From Planctomycetaceae bacterium (lineage in GTDB: Bacteria > Planctomycetota > Planctomycetia > Pirellulales > Pirellulaceae), in assembly GCA_018658605.1 (NCBI GenBank), contig JABHUV010000210.1, positions 1 through 15,024 of the forward strand: a stretch of DNA of 15,024 bases, read 5' to 3'. This document shows positions 1 to 7,300 of this stretch, piece after piece (the first letter of the stretch is position 1; every line of letters begins with the position of its first letter). The notes beneath the pieces are model-generated. The model did no database searches. It saw only the letters and a list, made by a program, of their open reading frames with translations, and was not told the origin of the DNA. The translations under genes and the position numbers were made by a program.

Positions 1-81
1 AAACACATAGGTCGAAATAAACAATTTCAGAGACATTGTCCCTGCGTGTCCATGACCGTCATCTACCGTGGCTGTATTCAT
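1..81 (-). CDS. ctaD: Probable cytochrome c oxidase subunit I, N-terminal fragment (runs off the left edge)
   Basis: Only 27 codons are inside the window. Reading begins at an ATG whose complement is at 79-81 and stays open to the edge. The visible peptide has a short His/Gly/Asp-rich leader (DDGHGHAG) followed by KLFISTYVF. That resembles the stretch just before the conserved STDHK motif that starts the first membrane helix of heme-copper oxidase subunit I. It lies 24 bases downstream of the subunit II stop on the same strand, the usual place for ctaD. An AGGA is present about 13 bases upstream of the ATG, too far to be a strong ribosome binding site. The identification rests mainly on gene order because none of the heme or copper ligands are visible. 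It would form the catalytic heme/CuB core in the inner membrane. Confidence 0.62.
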   Translation of the reverse strand, partial: MNTATVDDGHGHAGTMSLKLFISTYVF

Positions 82-105
82 CGTTTGTCTAATATCCTGC
101 TATTG

Positions 106-906
106 CTACTCATTAGCATTAAGAGAAGTTTTGTTTTGTTCTACTATGGCGCTCGCCATCCATTCTCTGAAATCGTCCTCAGACTGCACAATCAAGCGGC
201 CTCGCATTTTGTAATGTCCCCATCCACATAGTTCAGCACAGACAATGTCATAGGTTCCGGTCTTTTTCGCTTCAAACCAAAGGTGCTGTTTCATGCCTGG
301 CACAACATCCTGTTTGATACGCATATTTGGCAAAAAGAAACTGTGCAACACATCTTGTGTCTGAATCTGAATAACGATTTCTTCATTAACCGGTATACGA
401 AGGTCATTCACAAGATGAATATCATCCTGCGTACCGATAATTTCATCTTCACCAGCATATTGCAGTCGCCATTCAAATTGACGCCCCGTGACTAATAGCA
501 ATGGTGGTTTTTTGAGTCCAGTCGCTTTGTCAGTTGGGTATTTCATCCGAGCATCTGCCCACGCGTCCATCTGGAAGATCGCAATAAACAGTAATGTTGC
601 CGCCGGTATAATGGACCAAATAATTTCCAATGTGTGCGATCCATGCAGATACTTGACCGGTTCTGTATTCTTATCGGCATCATATTTCCACATGAACCAG
701 AACAACAAAAACGACGTCGCAATGAACACGACTCCCGTCAAATACATGATAAACATGAACAGCTTATCGATAACCGCACCGTGTTGGCTAATATCCTCAG
801 GTAACCAATGGTTAGCAAAAATGCCACCCGGTATAACGGCAAATACGAACGCCGCAACACCAAGAATTGGTACTGACAGGAATAGTAGGCTCCAAAAACG
901 TCCCAC
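106..906 (-). CDS. ctaC: Cytochrome c oxidase subunit II (CuA domain)
   Basis: This 266-residue protein is the electron entry subunit of an aa3-type oxidase. It takes electrons from a periplasmic donor into the binuclear CuA centre and passes them to subunit I. Three hydrophobic segments (about residues 5-28, 52-73 and 94-112) are followed by a periplasmic cupredoxin domain. The CuA ligands are all present: His188 in the LHSFFLP motif, then Cys223, Glu225, Cys227, His231 and Met234 in CAELCGWGHYKM. The conserved HTLEIIWSIIP helix carries the glutamate (Glu94) found at the mouth of the K proton channel in this family. The start is GTG, supported by GGGAG seven bases upstream. No heme c domain is fused to its C-terminus, so a separate donor is needed. 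The diheme lipoprotein gene 61 bases upstream is the obvious candidate. Confidence 0.95.
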   Translation of the reverse strand: MGRFWSLLFLSVPILGVAAFVFAVIPGGIFANHWLPEDISQHGAVIDKLFMFIMYLTGVVFIATSFLLFWFMWKYDADKNTEPVKYLHGSHTLEIIWSIIPAATLLFIAIFQMDAWADARMKYPTDKATGLKKPPLLLVTGRQFEWRLQYAGEDEIIGTQDDIHLVNDLRIPVNEEIVIQIQTQDVLHSFFLPNMRIKQDVVPGMKQHLWFEAKKTGTYDIVCAELCGWGHYKMRGRLIVQSEDDFREWMASAIVEQNKTSLNANE

Positions 907-967
907 CTTGTTTCTCCCAAAAATAAATTACGTTGAATTGTTTTAAATGTTTTACGATAACTCGATA

Positions 968-2323
968 CTAATTACGATCGCGCTGGAAATTCGGGGCTGA
1001 TTGTGGTCGACTCGATGCCTCATACGGTAAACTCAACACATAGGCCACCAATCCCCAAGTCTCTGTTTCTGTCAACTTAGTGTTACCCGGCATCGGTGTG
1101 CCTTGAATTCCAGATGTAATGCGTTGGTAGATATCGATCGGTCGACGGCCACCGCGAAAGTTCCCTAAACGCAAATTGCGAGGCGAGATTGCTCGAGGCT
1201 TTAAGGCCCCAATACCCGCTAAATGTTCGTTATAGAAATACAATTGGCTTTCGAGACTAATGTCTTCCGCATCCGCTTCGGCACCCGCGGCTGCGTCACT
1301 GGAATCAGGATCGAGACCAAGTAATTCCAATGTCCAGTTGTCGTACAAGTTCTTTTGGCCGTCACCAATGGCCGTCTGGCCATGACAACTAAAACAGTTG
1401 GCTTTGCCTTGAAAGAACAACGTGCGGCCAATCTTCACGCTTTCTGGTGAATTCCAATTATCAGGCGCTGCGGCTATTGTGCGTTGAGCGTTACCGTTCT
1501 TATCAGGTCCAACCCATTGAATAACAACACTATTGATCATCTCCCTAACCAAGGCTAGATCGTCCGTTTTTTTATCGCCATTGTTAAAAGCAACTAACAA
1601 TGGATGTTCATCACTCGTTGTTATTTCAAGAGACGCATCGATCAAGCTTCGTTCAACTTCACCACGAATCGCCAAGTAAATAACGTAATCGACCATCTGG
1701 TTAATGTCCGTACCAGCAAGAACTCGGAAACTAGGCATCGCCGTACCGGGAATACCCTCTAGCAGAGTAGTTTTTAGATCTTCTTTCGATGGTTTTTTGA
1801 ACGTACCACCAGCATCGGTCATCTTGAACTTAAATTGACCAAGTCGATAATCTCGTGGATATGGATTTAGGAAGGATGCCGTTGGACCTTGTCCGTCACC
1901 GGTGACACCATGGCAATGTGCACAATGCTGGCGATACAACCCTCGAGGAATATGTGCTTCGTCTCGTTCCACGGGCCCCGCAGCTTGTTGCAACTTGCTC
2001 ATACTCAGGAAATCACCTAGGCCGACTCCACCTGGGATTCGCGGATCGTCCGGAGTTCCAAAAGCACCTTCTAAGATAGTACTAATGTTCTCTTTTTGCG
2101 ATTCACTCAATAGCACATCACGATTTTCCAGTTTGCGCATTTGCGGCTTCGCGACTTCAGGTTTCCACTGCTTAGCTTGCACATAAGCTTCGTTAAACTG
2201 AAAGTAAGCGGGGTCACTACAGGCGGTCAACAAAACCGAACATACCAAGACAGTAATGGATGCAATCCGTACTCTCTGGTGTTGGTTGTTGTGAAACTGT
2301 TTCATTTCTCTGTATCCAATCAT
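968..2323 (-). CDS. Diheme c-type cytochrome lipoprotein, probable oxidase electron donor
   Basis: This 451-residue protein has a lipoprotein signal ending in LLTAC (lipid-attachment Cys35), so it should be tethered to a membrane on the periplasmic side. Two cytochrome c domains follow. The first has CAHCH at residues 134-138 and a probable axial Met in GTAMPSF near 196. The second has CFSCH at 310-314 and a probable axial Met in GTPMPGN near 411. Both domains carry the G-DGQG context after the heme motif typical of class I cytochromes. A loop rich in Asp, Ala and Glu (about 338-356) interrupts the second domain. It lies between the cupredoxin pair and oxidase subunit II, which suggests it delivers electrons to CuA. 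The start is not certain: an ATG six codons further in (2305) is equally plausible, and neither has a strong ribosome binding site. No specific gene name can be supported. Confidence 0.88.
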   Translation of the reverse strand: MIGYREMKQFHNNQHQRVRIASITVLVCSVLLTACSDPAYFQFNEAYVQAKQWKPEVAKPQMRKLENRDVLLSESQKENISTILEGAFGTPDDPRIPGGVGLGDFLSMSKLQQAAGPVERDEAHIPRGLYRQHCAHCHGVTGDGQGPTASFLNPYPRDYRLGQFKFKMTDAGGTFKKPSKEDLKTTLLEGIPGTAMPSFRVLAGTDINQMVDYVIYLAIRGEVERSLIDASLEITTSDEHPLLVAFNNGDKKTDDLALVREMINSVVIQWVGPDKNGNAQRTIAAAPDNWNSPESVKIGRTLFFQGKANCFSCHGQTAIGDGQKNLYDNWTLELLGLDPDSSDAAAGAEADAEDISLESQLYFYNEHLAGIGALKPRAISPRNLRLGNFRGGRRPIDIYQRITSGIQGTPMPGNTKLTETETWGLVAYVLSLPYEASSRPQSAPNFQRDRN

Positions 2324-2417
2324 TCTTTCTGTTATCGCAGGTGGTTCTTTATGTTTTCACGCATCGGTGCATGAAATCGTGTTCTACTTAACCACTAGGT
2401 GTTTTATTGGTTTACCT

Positions 2418-3383
2418 TTAAAGTGCGTTATTGAATAAATTTGCATCAATCTCGATACTTAACTCTCGCTGTTCGCCCGGCTCTAGGGGATCTAGGTTAA
2501 ACTTGCCGCGACTCAATTTCACACCAGTTCCGTTAATCGTGATTTCAAATGCACCTGATGGTAAGACTTCATGCCAAAACTTAAATGGTAGAGCCACACC
2601 TGTGGGAACATTACTTATTTGAAAGGAACCCTCTTCATCGGTGACGGCAAAGAATGGAGCATCTCGCACAATGATGTACGATGACATCCACGGATGTGCT
2701 TTACAGTCGACAGTAAACGGTTTGCTTTCCTGATAGACCGGTTTGTAAGTTACCGATGCACTCGGCCCAATTTGCATATTAGCCGATGTTAGACCAGCTA
2801 GGTTTGCATTGTGCCCCACCGTATCACTGTTCTTGATTTCTAATACTTGATTAGTTCGCATCGCATAAATACGCGACAAGAATATACATGATTTTTGATC
2901 GAAAGCCAGATCGCCATCTAGATCCGCCCCCGCAGCTGCTAGGTAATCTGCGTGCTCCCATTTAGGATCGCCAGTGGCAAATGGACCGTCATAGTACAGC
3001 AAGCCCCATTGTAATCCGCCACTATTAACGACGACGCGCATATTGGGCTCAGTACTGCAAACACTCGTGTCTTTGTTGACGCTGTAGGCAGTGAACTTAC
3101 TCGTATCCACATTGCCCTTAACAATTATCTTTCCCGTAATTTTTCCGAACCCAGTAGGCTCCGGTATCTGCACTGCCGTTGCCGCTCCACCGGCAGCATC
3201 GGCAACGAATGCATCTGCTACTTCAGTGATATCAGCCGTAGAACCACTACTGATTCTATCGGGCACGCTACGCGTGCAACCGACCGCTAGCGTGAGCAGT
3301 AGCAGCAATAAGACTATGGCATTTTTAGCTATTCTAATCATGGTCATGCTTTTCATCGCAAATCTATTAATTCTATTTTTCAC
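2418..3383 (-). CDS. Lipoprotein with amicyanin-spaced cupredoxin motif and carboxypeptidase-regulatory-like domain (copy 2)
   Basis: This 321-residue predicted lipoprotein (LAVGC, lipid Cys36) carries the four ligands of a type-1 copper site: His191 in DTVGHN, then Cys227, His230 and Met233 in CKAHPWM. The Cys-x2-His-x2-Met spacing is that of amicyanin. After the copper loop comes a beta-rich segment (about 240-275, TDEEGSFQISNVPTG) like carboxypeptidase regulatory domains. Cys109 and Cys166 match cysteines in the upstream paralogue and may form a disulfide. By family logic it is a periplasmic one-electron carrier, but no redox partner is proven. Its partner copy lies two bases upstream of the GTG at 3383, so the two are surely co-transcribed. 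The start is uncertain: ATGs at residues 10, 13 and 15 also give a good lipoprotein signal, and none has a clear ribosome binding site. Confidence 0.8.
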   Translation of the reverse strand: MKNRINRFAMKSMTMIRIAKNAIVLLLLLLTLAVGCTRSVPDRISSGSTADITEVADAFVADAAGGAATAVQIPEPTGFGKITGKIIVKGNVDTSKFTAYSVNKDTSVCSTEPNMRVVVNSGGLQWGLLYYDGPFATGDPKWEHADYLAAAGADLDGDLAFDQKSCIFLSRIYAMRTNQVLEIKNSDTVGHNANLAGLTSANMQIGPSASVTYKPVYQESKPFTVDCKAHPWMSSYIIVRDAPFFAVTDEEGSFQISNVPTGVALPFKFWHEVLPSGAFEITINGTGVKLSRGKFNLDPLEPGEQRELSIEIDANLFNNAL

Positions 3384-3385
3384 TC

Positions 3386-4177
3386 TTATTTAAACTTATC
3401 TGCACCAATCACTACGTCACCCAAGTCCGTCGTTTTGCCATCTTCAATTTTAATTTTGACTCGACCACGAACCCATTCCACGGCAGTGCCATCACGAGTT
3501 ACCTGTTGAATGTAACCCGCTTTTTCTTGCCAAAACTGGAATTCAAATTCACCCGCTGGAACGTTCTTAATCTCAACAGCACCGTCTTTGTTACTGACGC
3601 CGATATAAGGGTTGTCACGAACAACCATCCATCCCGACATCCAAGGGTGGATGCTACAACTAATTTTTGACGGCAACCGTTCTTCCATTGTGAACGAATG
3701 AAAGAGTGTCGCGCCGGAGGGAAGGATCGGATTAATGCCTTTATTAAAAAACGTATCAACTTTCACATTGTGTCCCACCGTATCACTATTCTTCAGGGCA
3801 ATTTTACGTTTGTGCCAAATCACAGACACATGCGGTTCAAAACGACATTTTGAATTATCAATAAAAATTGGCTTGTCGATCAACTCATTATACGACGGAT
3901 GAATTTTTGCCGGTACTTGGTCACGGTAAAACACGATGACATTGGCAATGCCTTTATTTTCAGGATTCACGACTAAGGTTTCATCAACCAATCCAAACTT
4001 ACCGCAAAACGCGGCGTCTTTATTAACTTGGATCTTAGGTGCCCCCTGGTAGTCTCCGCCATAGACGAAACGCACCTTGATGTTTCCCCAACCTTGAGCT
4101 GACAAGGTATTTGAACCCACGATTGAGCCAATTACCAAAACGACAGTCGCTAAGACACTTATTTTTGTTGCTCTCAT
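3386..4177 (-). CDS. Secreted protein with amicyanin-spaced cupredoxin motif and carboxypeptidase-regulatory-like domain (copy 1)
   Basis: This 263-residue protein is the paralogue of the next gene downstream. It has an ordinary signal peptide ending near NTLSAQ instead of a lipobox, so it should be free in the periplasm or anchored only by an uncleaved signal. The predicted type-1 copper ligands are His136 (DTVGHN), Cys174, His177 and Met180 (CSIHPWM). The DTVGHN element is identical in the copy, and HPWM and the NVPxG turn of the C-terminal beta domain (about 190-220) are also shared. Cys58 and Cys111 match the copy's extra cysteine pair. A longer reading from GTG at 4198 exists, but GGGAG lies seven bases before the ATG at 4177, and the signal peptide fits that start. 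Proteins of this type are sometimes labelled methylamine-utilisation-like. Here the setting between a quinol oxidising complex and an oxidase suggests electron transfer. Confidence 0.82.
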   Translation of the reverse strand: MRATKISVLATVVLVIGSIVGSNTLSAQGWGNIKVRFVYGGDYQGAPKIQVNKDAAFCGKFGLVDETLVVNPENKGIANVIVFYRDQVPAKIHPSYNELIDKPIFIDNSKCRFEPHVSVIWHKRKIALKNSDTVGHNVKVDTFFNKGINPILPSGATLFHSFTMEERLPSKISCSIHPWMSGWMVVRDNPYIGVSNKDGAVEIKNVPAGEFEFQFWQEKAGYIQQVTRDGTAVEWVRGRVKIKIEDGKTTDLGDVVIGADKFK

Positions 4178-4339
4178 TTTCGTTCTCCCTTTTCCCACTG
4201 AATTTCTAATCGTTAGTGTTCAGTCGAAATATAATCTACAACTCATCCCGAATTGCAATACTCACTTTCGTGAATTGATTTGTTTTTGTTTGTTAAGGTA
4301 TCATTGGCATTAAACAACACTCTATTAATAATACGCTTG
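4178..4339. other. 162-base gap between the giant cytochrome and the cupredoxin pair
   Basis: This is the longest gap inside the respiratory cluster apart from the leader. It is AT-rich, and the only signal I can support is the GGGAG ribosome binding site at 4185-4189 for the downstream gene. I see no convincing intrinsic terminator. A secondary promoter for the cupredoxin, diheme and oxidase genes could lie here, but no clear -35/-10 pair is visible. Confidence 0.4.
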
Positions 4340-7300
4340 CTAGAGTCCTTCGGTTTGTTTTGCCTCGATTTTAGGCAGTTTTTCCGGTACTGCTGCCGCT
4401 TCTTGCGCTGCTGCTGCTGCTTCTGCTGCCTTGGCCGCTTTAGCCTCCGCAACCAATCCAGCAACAGATGCACGTGATTTCGCGTAGTCGTCAAAGTTCA
4501 TCAACAAATCGACCAAAGCGTCGACTGTTTCGGGACTCGTACCGTGAAACAATTTCTGTGTTTGTTCAGCTCCTAAATGCGGCTTGGCTTCGTCGTAAGG
4601 CACATTTTGCGGCATAGCGGTATAAGGCAAAATACTATTTGGTCGAGCTATCCAACGCTGGACATAGCCCCCGCGGAGACGTTTGTGCACCATGCCTAAG
4701 TTCGGTGCCATTCCGCGCGCCGAACCTTCGGGCTCAAAATCACCCATTGAGTGACACTTGATGCAATAATCTTGACTGACGACAATCTGCATCGCATCTG
4801 CCAAACGGTCGCTATCACCACCATTCTCGTTCTGGTAGGCCGCGGCCGCCTCAGCCAAATGATCACCGTTGACCCGCGGATCAAATTCATAAGGATAATT
4901 TGCATTATCCCGAGCAGCGAAATAATTGACGATCTTGGTCGCTTCAGCACTGGACATATTGAACTTGGGCATGCGCAAAACAACCGCTGGTCGAATCCGA
5001 TATGGTTCCAGCAAGAAATCATGGAACCACTGGTTCTGCACCTTAGTACCCTGCCCCACAAGTGGTGGTGGCACCCAGGCCCAGCTTTCAGCACCCTTGG
5101 CTTCTGGATTTACGAGACGTTCTTGCTGTGTAACAAAAGGCAACAAGTATCTAGCTAAGACACCACCGGTGGCGGCTGTACGTTGAGAAACTGTTGTTGG
5201 GGCAATCCGTGACAAATTCGAACCTGCTGCAGCAACACCACCGTTTAACACTCCATGGTCCCATAACTGGAACTGCAATTCACCCACACCTTTTAGACGG
5301 AAGGGATCCTCTAAATAATCCTCAATCGGGTCACCGAATTCAGCGTCATTTGCGGATGCTAGTCCTTCATTTCCGACTGCAGGCATGCCGTTAAACCTCG
5401 CCGTAATATTGCCACGAGCGTCCTGTTGCATGGATTCCGTCAATTCCTGTGCCGACACATCCGGCCGTAAGTATGGATATTCCTTGGAAACTTCAACATG
5501 TTGTGCTAGGACGGTCTGCAATTCAGTTTCAGACAATGTCAAATCCCATTTTTCCGGTTCAAGGACATGACACCCTGCACAATTGAACTTATCGAGCACT
5601 TGCTTGCCGTCGATCAACGCTTTCGTGCGAACACTCGGTTTGTATAAATATTTTTCACGCGGCGGCTCACTCACTAAACCCAATACGAATGTAATAATAG
5701 CTTCCCGGTCTGCGGTACTCAGTGGAAACTGAGGCATACGCAAGCGTTCGCTATATTTTTTACCGGCTGCTTTGTGGTAATCATAACTACGCGGTTCACG
5801 CAACTTTTGGTAAATGAATCCTGTGCGATTATGAGCGTCCATTTGTTCATGGTAAAAATCAGGCATGTCTGCGTCATACCGACTGGGCATGATATCTCGC
5901 TCTGCTTCAACTTCGCCATGTTCATGCCCGCTGCCACCCTCATCATCATTGGCCGCTGCGACATGGTCCATATCGTTGGAATGATCATCACGCCCAGCGT
6001 GATGTCCTTCAAGATATTGAGCAATGTGTTCAAATGCTAGCTTAGATGGATCTTTACGACCCCAATCGGCTAGGCCAGCGCCGATTGGTTTGGCATCTTC
6101 AAAACCCGGGATGTCATGGCAACCATAACAACCGTACTTAGCAAGTGCTTTGCGACCGATATAACGCAACTGCGTGTCGATATCCAACCCTGTCGCAGCG
6201 CCATCGTTTTGCAACAACCGCTCTGCCACTTTAACACCAGAGGCGTTTGCAGGAATTCCGTTTTTGGCGTAGTTCGCTGCAACTTGTCGATAGAACGAAT
6301 CCTCAAGATTTTTTTGAACCAACTCAGATAGATTTGTTTGCAACGTTTCACTGGCTGTTAATTTAGCAACGGTTAATGTGTTTTCGCTAACCGTCCAGGG
6401 ACCGACATCCGACAATAAAAATGCCGCAATATCTAAGGCTGGATCAACTTTAGTTTCGGTACCATCTTCATTCTTGATAATTTCAACATCGATAAACAGA
6501 TCCGGCATTACGGTGCGAGCGTGATATTTTGTTGGTTGCTTGATCCAGCTATAAAGCCATTTCTGAGCATCGGCAACACCCATAAACTTAGCTCCGAGCT
6601 CCGACAGATCCGGTCCCTGCAAAAATTCATTTGGATTTCGATACGCTTCGATTCCTGCCAACGTTTCATCGTGGTGACTGTGACATGCCAAGCAACCCCG
6701 TTGTTGGAATGCAACTTTGCCACGGTCAGCATCAGCCGTTACGTCCGACCCCCATGCCAAATAATCAAACGACTGGGTATTACTCTTGAGATAATGAACC
6801 ATTCCGAGCAGTTCAATTGGTTCAAATTTAGCGGCAGCTTCGTCGGCAACACTTTCAGGCAAATGGCTGTGCAAATTAAAGAACCGAGGCATACGACTAC
6901 TGCTGCGGAAACTTTGCGGATTGGCAATCCAATCATAAAGAAACGCTGCGCCATTTTTGGATCCAACATATCGCAAACTAGGTCCGGGTTTTCGCAAGGA
7001 ACCCGGGGCGTCAACATCAGCAAGCCCAGTCGCGATACGGCCATGTGAGTCATCCGATAGAATGCTTTCACCGACAGCATCTAGGGTATCAACATCTTGC
7101 TCAATTGCGTGCAGTAAATCATGCCGTGCGGCATCATCCTCTGGGTGAGATACCACTCGGTTTACCAACTGTTGGTCGGAGGCTGAGAGATTTGCAAATC
7201 CCGCATCAGCTTTAATTTGCAAAGCAGCTGCTGAGTAGTTGGGTTCAAGTCGCATGTCCGGACCGATTCGCTTGTCAGGGCCTTCCAAGCCATTGATTTC

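Noticed and set aside
488..946. 152-residue open reading frame on the plus strand
   Set aside because: It is opposite the well-supported oxidase subunit II gene.
6521..7048. 175-residue open reading frame on the plus strand
   Set aside because: It lies wholly opposite the giant cytochrome reading frame, whose heme motifs are clearly real. No protein family features are seen.
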